Below, piece after piece: positions 17,409 to 25,452 of a DNA stretch of 64,000 nucleotides. The notes under the pieces are model-generated. The model saw only the letters and a list, made by a program, of their open reading frames with translations. It ran no database searches and was not told the origin of the DNA. This stretch comes from Sandaracinobacteroides sp041675905. Lineage in GTDB: Bacteria > Pseudomonadota > Alphaproteobacteria > Sphingomonadales > Sphingomonadaceae. The translations under genes were made by a program, and so were the position numbers. Where the stretch lies: contig JBAYSX010000006.1 in the NCBI GenBank assembly GCA_041675905.1, forward strand, positions 1 to 64,000. Direction: 5' to 3'. Position 1 is the stretch's first letter. Each line of letters starts with the position of its first letter.

Positions 17409-18169
17409 GCCGGGCGCACCCTCACACCCGCGCGCGTGAGCGCCGCCTTGGCGTCCGCGACAGTTGCCTCGCCAAAGTGAAACAGGCTGGCGGCGAGCAC
17501 CGCGCTCGCGCCACCTTCCGTGACACCGGCAACCAGGTCGTCCAGGCTGCCCACGCCACCGGATGCGATTACCGGCACCGGCACCGCATCGCTGACGGCG
17601 CGGAGAAGCGCCAGATCATAGCCCGAGCGCGTTCCGTCCCGATCCATGGACGTCAGCAAAATTTCACCTGCGCCATGGCCCGCGACCTTGCGGGCGAAAT
17701 CCACGGCATCGATTCCGGTGGCGCGGTGGCCGCCATGGGTAAAAATTTCCCAGCGGCCAGGCGCTACGGTCTTGGCATCAATGGCGACGGTGATGCATTG
17801 CTGACCGAATTGCGTCGCCAGTTCTCCCACAAGTTCCGGACGCATCACGGCAGCGGAATTGATCGACACCTTGTCCGCCCCGGCCCGCAATAATGCCCGC
17901 ACATCTTCGGCGGTACGCACACCGCCGCCGACGGTAAGCGGCATGAAGCAGCGGTCGGCTGTGGCGCCGACGATGTCGAGCAGGGTGGAGCGATCTTCCT
18001 GGCTGGCGGTGATGTCCAGAAACACCAGTTCGTCCGCGCCCTCGGCATCATAGCGGGCGGCGGCTTCCACCGGGTCGCCGGCATCGCGCAGGCCCACGAA
18101 CTGAACGCCTTTCACCACCCGTCCGCCGGCGACATCAAGACAGGGTATCACCCGCACTGTGGACGTCAT
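17405..18169 (-). CDS. hisF: Imidazole glycerol phosphate synthase, cyclase subunit
   Basis: A TIM-barrel subunit of 254 residues that uses ammonia from HisH to form imidazole glycerol phosphate and AICAR. Conserved pieces are RVIPCLDVAGGRVVKGVQF (catalytic Asp), VGGGVRTAEDV and ILLTSMDRDGTRSGYD (second catalytic Asp), and IASGGVGSLDDL. The start ATG at 18169 is in an ATGA overlap with hisA; an ATG two codons upstream would overlap hisA further. Confidence 0.97.
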   Translation of the reverse strand: MTSTVRVIPCLDVAGGRVVKGVQFVGLRDAGDPVEAAARYDAEGADELVFLDITASQEDRSTLLDIVGATADRCFMPLTVGGGVRTAEDVRALLRAGADKVSINSAAVMRPELVGELATQFGQQCITVAIDAKTVAPGRWEIFTHGGHRATGIDAVDFARKVAGHGAGEILLTSMDRDGTRSGYDLALLRAVSDAVPVPVIASGGVGSLDDLVAGVTEGGASAVLAASLFHFGEATVADAKAALTRAGVRVRPA

Positions 18170-18891
18170 CGGCAAGCCTCCAGTCCGGCCTCAAGCGCCA
18201 GTCGCCCATCATACAAGGCCCGCCCGGCAATCACGCCATCGATACCGGGATGGCGGCGTAGCGCGACAATATCTTCAATACCGGCGAGGCCGCCAGACGC
18301 GATCACAGGTAGCGACAGTTCCCCTGCGAGCGCCGCCGTCGCCTCCACATTGACGCCCTTCAGCAAGCCATCCCGACCCACATCGGTGAACAGCAGTGCT
18401 GCAACACCTGCGTCCTCGAAACGGCGGCCAAGATCGGCGACGGGCACATCGGAAACATCGGCCCAGCCTTGCGTCGCGACAAATCCATCGCGCGCATCGA
18501 CGGCGACGACGATGCGGCCAGGCAAGGTCCGCGCCGCCTCGCGCACAAGATCCGGATCTGTGAGCGCTACGGTGCCGAGAATTACCCGCGTAACCCCAAG
18601 TTCCAGCCAGCGGTCAATCGTGGCGCGGGTGCGGATGCCGCCGCCCACCTGAACCTTCGCCGATGTGGTCTTTAAAATTGCCTCGACGGCGGCGGCGTTG
18701 CGGTTTTCGCCGGCGAAGGCGCCATCCAGATCAACGACATGCAGCCAGTCCGCACCGGCATCGGCAAACAGCCGCGCCTGAGCCGCCGGATCATCGGCAT
18801 AAACGGTGGCCCGCGCCATATCGCCTTCGGCAAGGCGCACAACCTGTCCGGCTTTCAGATCAATGGCAGGGTAGAGTGTAAAAGACATCAT
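18166..18891 (-). CDS. hisA: ProFAR isomerase (phosphoribosyl-formimino-AICAR-P isomerase)
   Basis: Catalyses the Amadori rearrangement of ProFAR in histidine synthesis. A TIM barrel of 241 residues starting SFTLYPAIDLKAGQVVRL (catalytic Asp) with VGGGIRTRATIDRWL, VAVDARDGFVATQGW and LFTDVGRDGLLKGVN (second Asp). The start lies in an ATGA overlap with hisH at 18891; ATG 18888 directly behind it is equally possible. Confidence 0.96.
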   Translation of the reverse strand: MMSFTLYPAIDLKAGQVVRLAEGDMARATVYADDPAAQARLFADAGADWLHVVDLDGAFAGENRNAAAVEAILKTTSAKVQVGGGIRTRATIDRWLELGVTRVILGTVALTDPDLVREAARTLPGRIVVAVDARDGFVATQGWADVSDVPVADLGRRFEDAGVAALLFTDVGRDGLLKGVNVEATAALAGELSLPVIASGGLAGIEDIVALRRHPGIDGVIAGRALYDGRLALEAGLEACR

Positions 18892-19493
18892 GGCTTCCAT
18901 GCGAGCCAGCGGGCCAGTAAATCGAGACCGTAGCTTTGGCTCTTTTCGGGGTGGAACTGTACGCCGAGAATATTATCCCGTTGCACGGCAGCGGTGATTG
19001 CGCCACCGTAATTGGTCGTGGCGGCGACGTCGTGCGGATCGCGCGCGGCAAGAACGTAGCTGTGGACGAAATAGGCGTATCCGGGCGAGATCAATCCACC
19101 CCTGACCGGCAGGACAGCATTCCAGCCGATTTGCGGCACTTTCAGCCCAGGCGGCTGCATGCGTTCCACTGTGCCGCCAATCCACCCCAGGCCGGAATGG
19201 ACGCCATATTCATGGCCTTCATCCGCCAGTAGTTGCATGCCGACGCAAATGCCCAGAAACGGGATGCCGCGTTGGCGCACGCTTTCCGTCAGCGCCTCGA
19301 CCATGCCGGGGATCGCGCGCAGCGATGTTACGCAATGACCAAAGGAGCCGACGCCGGGCAATACGATACGGCCCGCCGCACGAACATCTTCTGGCCGCGC
19401 GGTTACCTGCACGGCGTTGGCACCGGCGGCTTCGAGCGCGCGCGCTGCCGAGCGAAGATTGCCGGCCCCATAATCGATCAGCGCGACACCCAT
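18888..19493 (-). CDS. hisH: Imidazole glycerol phosphate synthase, glutaminase subunit
   Basis: A class I glutamine amidotransferase of 201 residues that feeds ammonia to HisF. The triad is complete: nucleophile Cys in FLGICVGMQLLAD, His and Glu in VQFHPEKSQ. IDYGAGNLRS is the N-terminal signature. It starts four bases after the hisB stop. Confidence 0.96.
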   Translation of the reverse strand: MGVALIDYGAGNLRSAARALEAAGANAVQVTARPEDVRAAGRIVLPGVGSFGHCVTSLRAIPGMVEALTESVRQRGIPFLGICVGMQLLADEGHEYGVHSGLGWIGGTVERMQPPGLKVPQIGWNAVLPVRGGLISPGYAYFVHSYVLAARDPHDVAATTNYGGAITAAVQRDNILGVQFHPEKSQSYGLDLLARWLAWKP

Positions 19494-19497
19494 GCGA

Positions 19498-20088
19498 TCA
19501 GACCAGTGTCCCCTTGGTGGACGGGACCGAGCCGGCCTGACGCGGATCCAGCGCCACCGCCATTTTTAGCGCCCGCGCCAGTCCCTTGAAGCAGCTTTCA
19601 ACGATATGGTGGTTGTTGACCCCTTGCAAATTATCCACATGCAAGGTGATGCCGGCGGTTTGGGCGAAGGCCTGGAATACTTCCTTGAACAGTTCTGAAT
19701 CCATCTGGCCCAGTTGCGGCTGGCTGAAACGCACATTCCACACCAGATAGGGCCGACCGGAAATATCCAGCGCCACGCGCGTCAAGGTTTCGTCCATCGG
19801 AATCAGCGCATCGCCATAGCGGGTGATGCCGGCGCGGTCACCCAGCGCCTTGCGCACGGCCTCGCCCAAAGCCAGCGCCGTATCTTCCGCCGTATGGTGG
19901 GCGTCGATATGGAGATCGCCCTTCGTCTCGATCTCAAGGTCGATCAGCGAGTGGCGGGACAACTGATCGAGCATATGATCGTAAAAGCCGATGCCCGTCG
20001 ATATGCGGCGCTGGCCGGTGCCGTCGAGATTGACGGACACGTTGACATCGGTTTCTCCTGTTACGCGCCTGACAGTCGCGGTTCGCAT
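19498..20088 (-). CDS. hisB: Imidazoleglycerol-phosphate dehydratase
   Basis: A monofunctional IGP dehydratase of 196 residues (no phosphatase domain). The manganese-binding repeats are FYDHMLDQLSRHSLIDL with DAHHTAEDTALALG, and the second set is VNNHHIVESCFKGLARAL. I chose the ATG at 20088 because AAGGA sits seven bases upstream; the ATG at 20103 lies before that site. It is the first gene of the hisBHAFE-HIT cluster here. Confidence 0.96.
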   Translation of the reverse strand: MRTATVRRVTGETDVNVSVNLDGTGQRRISTGIGFYDHMLDQLSRHSLIDLEIETKGDLHIDAHHTAEDTALALGEAVRKALGDRAGITRYGDALIPMDETLTRVALDISGRPYLVWNVRFSQPQLGQMDSELFKEVFQAFAQTAGITLHVDNLQGVNNHHIVESCFKGLARALKMAVALDPRQAGSVPSTKGTLV

Positions 20089-20166
20089 ATTCTGATCCTT
20101 CATCGCGCAAAAGCATGCGCCTGTATCGCTATATTCAGCGGGGGTATAGCAGCAGTCGGAACCGGT

Positions 20167-21576
20167 TCAACCGGTGGCTGCCACGGCCCTCTCGTCTGCG
20201 GTCAGTTCCGGTGCTTGTGGCAGGCGTAATCCCCGGTCGACCTGCAACAGTTCCGGCAGCGGCTTTTTGCCCGGGTCCACCCCCAGTTCCGGGAAACGCC
20301 GCGCCTTGCTGAGCACACGCGATTCGAGCGAACCGACAAAGGCGTTATATGCGCCCGCCGCCTCGCCGATATTTCGCCCGACGCGATTGAGATGCTCGGT
20401 CATGGTGGCAAGGCTTGCGTATAATTCCGCGCCCAGCGTGCCGATCCGCTGCGCCTCTTCGGCCATTTTTTCCTGCCGCCAGACCATCGCGATCACGCGT
20501 GCGATGGCGAGCAAATTGGTTGGTCCAGCCAACAAAATCCTCTGGTCCAGCGCCCACTGCAGCAGTTCGAGATCATTTTCGAGAGCGGCTGCAAGAAAAT
20601 TCTCTCCTGGCAGGAACATGATGACGAAATCGGCGGATTTGGCAAACTGGTTCCAATAGGCTTTCTCCGCCAACCCGCGTGCATGAACCCGAACAGCCTG
20701 GGCATGCCGGCGCAGCGCCGCATTGCGGTCCGCTTCATTCTCCGCCTCGCTCGCAGTCAGGTAATCGCCAAGCGAGCACTTGCTGTCGACAATCAACTCG
20801 CGTCCGCCGGGCATCGAAATAATGGCATCCGGGCGGCGGCGGTTGCCATCGCTATCCTCACTGGAAGATTGTAACCGGAAATCAATGTCCTGGCGCAATC
20901 CCGCCATTTCCAGGACGTTGCGCAATTGCGCCTCGCCCCATGCGCCGGAGGCTTTGGCGGAGGAACGCAGCGCCGCCACGATCTTGCCAGCTTCCGCCTT
21001 GACGGCGAGTTGCCCCTGGGCCACGGCGGTCAGCTGTTCGGCGAGACCGCCGTAGGCATGCTCGCGTTTGGTTTCGATCTGCTTCAGTTCGCTTTCATAA
21101 CGCCCCAGGGTTTCCCGCATGGGCCGGATCAAATCGCCCAAAGCCTGCTTTCCGGCCTCCAGGCCTTTCTCGGTTTCGGCGCGATGCAGTTTCAGCGTTT
21201 CCGCCGCCTGTTCGGTAAATTGCTTTTGTGCACCGGCCAGCGCTTCGGCGGCAACGCGTTGAAACTCGCCGCGCAACTGCGCCAACTGTGTCGCATGCGC
21301 GCGTTCGCGTTCGGCATGGGTGGCTTCCAGCGCCGCGAGATTCACCGCCAGGTCGTTTGCCCGCAAGGTGGCTTCCCCGGCGACAGCCCGCGCTTCTGCA
21401 TGGCGTTCCCTGTATTGCGCGAGTTCACTCATCGCGCGGCCAAGCTGACCGGATTGATCCGTCGCTGCCTGTCGTACGGCGGCCAGATGCCGGCCCCATA
21501 GCAGCCATCCGGCGAGCAGGGCCAGAACCGGAAGCACGAGCGCTAAAACTGTCAAAAAGAAGGATTCGCCGGACAT
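20167..21576 (-). CDS. rmuC: DNA recombination protein RmuC
   Basis: A 469-residue protein with an N-terminal transmembrane anchor (LTVLALVLPVLALLAGWLLWG), a long coiled coil (about 40-180, rich in Ala, Gln, Glu and Arg), and a C-terminal nuclease-like domain. The conserved block in that domain reads SGAWGEAQLRNVLEMAGL, followed by RRPDAIISMPGGRELIVDSK. The RmuC family limits inversion at short inverted repeats. It is divergent from xerD, another recombination gene, with 74 bases between the starts. Confidence 0.92.
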   Translation of the reverse strand: MSGESFFLTVLALVLPVLALLAGWLLWGRHLAAVRQAATDQSGQLGRAMSELAQYRERHAEARAVAGEATLRANDLAVNLAALEATHAERERAHATQLAQLRGEFQRVAAEALAGAQKQFTEQAAETLKLHRAETEKGLEAGKQALGDLIRPMRETLGRYESELKQIETKREHAYGGLAEQLTAVAQGQLAVKAEAGKIVAALRSSAKASGAWGEAQLRNVLEMAGLRQDIDFRLQSSSEDSDGNRRRPDAIISMPGGRELIVDSKCSLGDYLTASEAENEADRNAALRRHAQAVRVHARGLAEKAYWNQFAKSADFVIMFLPGENFLAAALENDLELLQWALDQRILLAGPTNLLAIARVIAMVWRQEKMAEEAQRIGTLGAELYASLATMTEHLNRVGRNIGEAAGAYNAFVGSLESRVLSKARRFPELGVDPGKKPLPELLQVDRGLRLPQAPELTADERAVAATG

Positions 21577-21650
21577 GTCAGGAACATTAGGCGAACGAAT
21601 GTGGCATTGTCACCCCTGTTTTTGTGCGGGTATCGGTGGCAAGCAGATGG

Positions 21651-22571
21651 ATGATGCCCGTTCCTGCGCCTGTTTCTGTTCCCGTCAGCGATTCGCGCGC
21701 CATCGCGCTGTTTCTGGACATGCTGGCAGCGGAACGGGGCGCTGCGGAAAATACGCTGCTGGCCTATCGCCGCGACCTCGAGCAGGCGTCGGAGCAACTT
21801 GATGGACGGCTTGCCGGCGCGGCTGTCGGGGATGTCGAGCGATTGTTCACCAACTGGGCTGACCTTGCTCCGGCGAGCTTGCAGCGCAAACGCGCAACAT
21901 TGCGGCGGTTTTTCAGCTTTCTGGTGACGGAAGCAATTCGGGAGGACAGTCCGGCGTCGGGCATCGCTGCACCGGCGGGCGGACGCCGTCTGCCCAAAAC
22001 CCTGTCCGCCGACCAGGTGGCGCAGATTCTCGGGATTTTGACAGAAGAAGCAGCGACCGGGGCCCCGAATGCCTTGCGGCTGCAGGCTCTGGTTGAACTG
22101 CTCTATGGATCGGGCTTGCGAGCAACGGAACTGGTGTCACTGCCACGCCATGCCATCCGCCCGCCAGAACCCTTTGCCATTATTTGTGGAAAGGGCGGGA
22201 AGGAGCGTATGGTGCCCCTGTCCGCGGCGGCGCTTGCGGCTGTGACCCGTCATATGGAGCATGTGCCAGCCGAAAGCCGCTGGCTGTTTCCGTCGCGCAA
22301 GGGACATTTATCCCGCATCCGGCTATATCAACTGGTGCAGGAACTCGCCGCGCGTGCGGGCATCAATCCGGCACAGATATCGCCGCACGTCCTCCGTCAT
22401 GCGTTCGCCACCCATATGCTGGCGGGCGGGGCTGATTTGCGCAGTCTGCAGATGCTGTTGGGGCATGCCGACATCAGCACCACGGAGATTTACACCCATG
22501 TCGATAGCAGCAGGCTGGCGAAAACGGTGAACCGGTTGCACCCGTTGGCAGACGAAGGACGGAGCGGGTGA
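21651..22571 (+). CDS. xerD: Tyrosine recombinase XerD
   Basis: Acts with XerC at dif to resolve chromosome dimers. It has 306 residues. The SAM-like N-terminal domain has AENTLLAYRRDL. The catalytic domain contains LYGSGLRATELVSL (Arg I), GKGGKERMVPLS (Lys), HVLRHAFATHMLAGGADL (His-x-x-Arg) and HADISTTEIYTHV (nucleophile Tyr). The ATG at 21651 gives a normal length; an in-frame GTG lies upstream at 21624. Position and length indicate the housekeeping recombinase, not an integrase. It overlaps the next gene by GTGA. Confidence 0.92.
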   Translation: MMPVPAPVSVPVSDSRAIALFLDMLAAERGAAENTLLAYRRDLEQASEQLDGRLAGAAVGDVERLFTNWADLAPASLQRKRATLRRFFSFLVTEAIREDSPASGIAAPAGGRRLPKTLSADQVAQILGILTEEAATGAPNALRLQALVELLYGSGLRATELVSLPRHAIRPPEPFAIICGKGGKERMVPLSAAALAAVTRHMEHVPAESRWLFPSRKGHLSRIRLYQLVQELAARAGINPAQISPHVLRHAFATHMLAGGADLRSLQMLLGHADISTTEIYTHVDSSRLAKTVNRLHPLADEGRSG

Positions 22572-23689
22572 GCGCCCCGTCGATTTTTGACGGGGCGCTC
22601 ATCCTGGGGGGCGGGCCGGCGGGAGCAGCGGCTGCGATCCAGTTGGCGCGGGCCGGACGGGCAGTGCAGGTCTGGGAACGGGAGCCGCATCCGGTCCATC
22701 GTCCCTGTTGTGGCGTTTTGTCTCCGACTGCACAAAAAATTCTTTCAAATCAGGGCATAGACCTGAACGAGCTGAGCGCGGCTTCCGCCGCATTTCTGCA
22801 CATTGTTACGGATTCGGGTGCGCGCCGCGTGCCGCTGGGTTTGGAAGCCCGCATGTTGACGCGCCATCGGCTGGATGCGGCGCTGCTCGATCGGGCGCAG
22901 GAAGCGGGCGCGGATGTACGGCGCGGTGTGGTCTTTCGCGGTATTGGCGAGGATGGGGCGGTGCTGTCCGGTCATGGTGCATTACGCCCGGCGACGCTGC
23001 TGGTGGCGACCGGGCTGGAGGGAGCTCCCGGCCTTCTGGCGCCGCCCATCCTGCGCGACAATCGGATAGCGTTTCAGAGTTTATGGCGTTTGCGCCCGGC
23101 GGCACGCACGGCATGTCAGGGGCAGATCGAGTGGCTGTTGTTCGATGGCGGATATGCGTTGTTGCATCTGGTGGAGCGGGAAGCCGCCAGCCTCTGTGTC
23201 ATTGTTTCTTCGGCCCGGCTGGCGACAGTGGGTGGCGGGTTTCAGGCATTGATCGCAGCGATTGCGGCCGAGGTGCCATTGCTGGCGCAGCGACTGGAAG
23301 GGGCGGTGCCGCTGGTTAATCGACCCCGGATTCTCGATGGCCTGCCGCTACCGGGTTTTTATCGCCCCGACGCGGATACATTGCGGCAGGTCTGGCGGGT
23401 GGGTGAGCAGGTGGCGCGATTGCCGCCGGGAATCGGCGATGGACTGGGGCTGGCACTGCTGGGGGCGCGTATGACCGTGCGCGCGCTCTTGACAGGGGAA
23501 ACGCCGTTAATCTGCCAGCGCCGTATTGTGCGCCATAGCCGGAGTGTCATGCGTCACAGCATCTGGCTGGATAAACATTTGCCGCAGAATGCCGCCGGAC
23601 GACGGGCAATGCTTCGGCTCATGAACGTGCCGGGAATCGCGCCGCTGGCGACACGTCTGACGCGATTGAAAGCTCCGGGCGGGATCTAG
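22568..23689 (+). CDS. FAD-dependent oxidoreductase / monooxygenase family protein
   Basis: A 373-residue flavoprotein. The N-terminal Rossmann fold is ALILGGGPAGAAAAIQLARA (dinucleotide-binding GxGxxG with an Ala-rich helix). Further landmarks are HRPCCGVLSPTA, LTRHRLDAALLDRAQE, and a C-terminal GIGDGLGLALLGARM that corresponds to the FAD-ribityl GD motif. It resembles geranylgeranyl reductase/aromatic hydroxylase-type flavoproteins but lacks an obvious membrane anchor; the substrate is unknown. The GTG start overlaps the xerD stop by four bases, so translation is probably coupled. Confidence 0.75.
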   Translation: MSAPSIFDGALILGGGPAGAAAAIQLARAGRAVQVWEREPHPVHRPCCGVLSPTAQKILSNQGIDLNELSAASAAFLHIVTDSGARRVPLGLEARMLTRHRLDAALLDRAQEAGADVRRGVVFRGIGEDGAVLSGHGALRPATLLVATGLEGAPGLLAPPILRDNRIAFQSLWRLRPAARTACQGQIEWLLFDGGYALLHLVEREAASLCVIVSSARLATVGGGFQALIAAIAAEVPLLAQRLEGAVPLVNRPRILDGLPLPGFYRPDADTLRQVWRVGEQVARLPPGIGDGLGLALLGARMTVRALLTGETPLICQRRIVRHSRSVMRHSIWLDKHLPQNAAGRRAMLRLMNVPGIAPLATRLTRLKAPGGI

Positions 23690-23703
23690 CCCGTGCGATT
23701 TGC

Positions 23704-23742
23704 CCCGACGATCGGGCTACCGACCGTCGGGATTAAAATTTT
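23704..23742 (+). terminator. Hairpin terminator after the FAD oxidoreductase gene
   Basis: CCCGACG (23704-23710) pairs with CGTCGGG (23725-23731), with an inner TCGG/CCGA stem, followed by ATTAAAATTTT. It lies between convergent genes. Confidence 0.6.
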
Positions 23743-23995
23743 AGCTCAGATGGCGGGCGAGATGCTTGTTCATTTCGAACATGGTTACGCTGTCGACCCC
23801 GAAAACCGGCTTCAGCTTGGCATCGGCATTGATGCGGCGACGGTCCTTCGGATCTTGCAGATCGTTGGCCTTGATATATTCCCACATCTTTTTCACCACT
23901 TCGCCCCGGGCAAGCTTTTCCGGGCCGACGACAGCGGCAAGCTCCGCCGAGGGCGTGAGCGGTGTTTGCAAGGCGTTGGGTTTCTTTTCAGCCAT
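23741..23995 (-). CDS. SWIB/MDM2-domain protein
   Basis: An 84-residue stand-alone SWIB domain. The core reads PSAELAAVVGPEKLARGEVV, followed by KKMWEYIKANDLQDPKDRR, INADAKLKPVFG and VTMFEMNKHLARHL. SWIB domains are best known from eukaryotic chromatin remodelling and from chlamydial topoisomerase fusions; small single-domain copies are common in alphaproteobacteria, with no settled role. It lies between convergent and unrelated genes. Confidence 0.9.
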   Translation of the reverse strand: MAEKKPNALQTPLTPSAELAAVVGPEKLARGEVVKKMWEYIKANDLQDPKDRRRINADAKLKPVFGVDSVTMFEMNKHLARHLS

Positions 23996-24194
23996 ATTAT
24001 TCCCTCTCCAGGGCTGGCGTCCGCTTGATGGGATGGCCGGCAGCCGCGTTGTGGATGTCCCTGCCTCACCTTGAGGAAGGAAGTGGGGACTTCCTTTCCA
24101 ACTCCAGGCGATTCCGTCAAATGCGAAAACAGATATTTGGCGCCAATATTAACGATTTCGTCCCGAAGTGGAGTAATCTCGTATCATTTTGCGA
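23996..24194. other. Non-coding gap between SWIB gene and metK 3' end
   Basis: About 200 bases with no credible gene. It should hold the SWIB promoter. Visible structures are a GGAAGT/ACTTCC inverted repeat near 24087-24102 and a near-palindrome around TTGGCGCC at 24133-24150 flanked by A/T runs. The role of either is unknown. Confidence 0.4.
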
Positions 24195-25373
24195 TCAGAC
24201 GGCGCTTTTCAGCGCATCCACCAGATCCGTACGCTCCCAGCTGAACCCTCCGTCAGTGTCCGGATCACGACCGAAATGACCATAGGAAGCAGTGCGTTCA
24301 TAAATGGGCCGGTTGAGCCCGAGGTGCAGCCGGATGCGCTTGGGCGTCAGGCCGATGATCTGCGGGATCACCTGTTCCAGCCGTTCCTCCGTTACGTCCT
24401 GGCCCGTGCCATGCAGGTCGACATAAAGGGACAGCGGCTCCGAGATACCAATGGCATAGCCCAGCTGGATCGTGGCGCGCCGCGCGAGACCGGCGGCGAC
24501 GATATTCTTGGCGAGATAGCGGGTAATATATGCGGCGGAACGGTCCACCTTGGTCGGGTCCTTGCCGCTGAACGCGCCGCCGCCGTGCGGGGCGGCCCCA
24601 CCATAGGTGTCGACGATGATCTTGCGGCCCGTCAGCCCGGCGTCGCCGTCGGGTCCGCCGATTTCAAACAGTCCGGTGGGATTAACGAATATGGCGTCGT
24701 CGTTTTCAGGCATCCAGCCGGCGGGCAGGGTGTCGGCCATCACGTCCTTGATGAATTCGCGCAGCTTCGCCTGATCGTAGCCGCGCATATGCTGATGGCT
24801 GACGACCAGCTTCGCGGCTTTCACCGGTACGCCATTTTCATAAGCGAGCGTTATCTGGCTTTTGGCGTCCGGCTCCAGGAAGGAGGCTTCGCCGTTATGG
24901 CGCAGGGCTGCCAGCCGTTCCAGGATCTTGTGGCTGTAATAGATGGGCGCGGGCATCAGTGCCGGGGTTTCATCGGTGGCATGGCCAAACATGATGCCCT
25001 GGTCGCCCGCGCCTTCGTCCTTGTTGCCGGCTTCGTCGACGCCGACAGCAATATCGGCGGATTGTCCGTGCAAATAGCTTTCGAAATGCGCACGCTGCCA
25101 ATGGAAGCCATGTTGCTCATAGCCGATGCGGCGAACAACACTGCGTACGGTTTCCTCGATCTCGTCGTTCGTCGGTTCGGCCCCGCCACGCGCGTTTACT
25201 TCACCCGCCAACAGGATGCGGTTGGTCGTTACCATTGTCTCGCAGGCGACACGCGCTTCGGGGGAGCGGGACAGGAACAGATCGACGACGGCGTCCGAAA
25301 TCTGGTCCGCAACCTTGTCGGGGTGGCCTTCGGACACGGATTCTGACGTGAAGATGTAATTGCTACGCGACAT
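24195..25373 (-). CDS. metK: S-adenosylmethionine synthase
   Basis: Makes S-adenosylmethionine from methionine and ATP. It has 392 residues. Signature blocks are SVSEGHPDKVADQISDAVVD, GAGDQGIMFGHATDETPALM and GGGAFSGKDPTKVDRSAAY. The start ATG at 25373 has GGGAGG five bases upstream. It follows lnt after 79 bases, the usual alphaproteobacterial lnt-metK arrangement. Confidence 0.97.
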   Translation of the reverse strand: MSRSNYIFTSESVSEGHPDKVADQISDAVVDLFLSRSPEARVACETMVTTNRILLAGEVNARGGAEPTNDEIEETVRSVVRRIGYEQHGFHWQRAHFESYLHGQSADIAVGVDEAGNKDEGAGDQGIMFGHATDETPALMPAPIYYSHKILERLAALRHNGEASFLEPDAKSQITLAYENGVPVKAAKLVVSHQHMRGYDQAKLREFIKDVMADTLPAGWMPENDDAIFVNPTGLFEIGGPDGDAGLTGRKIIVDTYGGAAPHGGGAFSGKDPTKVDRSAAYITRYLAKNIVAAGLARRATIQLGYAIGISEPLSLYVDLHGTGQDVTEERLEQVIPQIIGLTPKRIRLHLGLNRPIYERTASYGHFGRDPDTDGGFSWERTDLVDALKSAV

Positions 25374-25416
25374 GGAAACCTCCCGAACCTCGGCGACAAC
25401 CGTTGTTCGCTAGCCG
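25374..25416 (-). promoter_or_regulatory. metK: metK leader with small hairpin around the ribosome site (possible SAM-responsive element)
   Basis: The last 40 or so bases before metK form a possible stem CGAAC/GUUCG enclosing ACAACGG, with the GGGAGG ribosome site directly after the 3' arm. The size, the ACAACGG loop start and the position resemble the SAM/SAH riboswitch known upstream of metK in Rhodobacterales, but the pseudoknot-forming loop residues do not match well. Treat as a hypothesis. Confidence 0.2.
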
Positions 25417-25452
25417 CTATCTACCCGCCTGGCAAGAGATATAAAGAGATAC

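Noticed and set aside
21651..22571. Phage or island integrase
   Set aside because: Length, motifs and context (rmuC, no att site, no tRNA, no phage genes) fit the housekeeping XerD.
24189..25346. Long open frame antisense to metK (about 385 codons)
   Set aside because: It is the shadow of a highly conserved coding sequence in a high-GC genome; the translation has no recognisable domain and no ribosome site.
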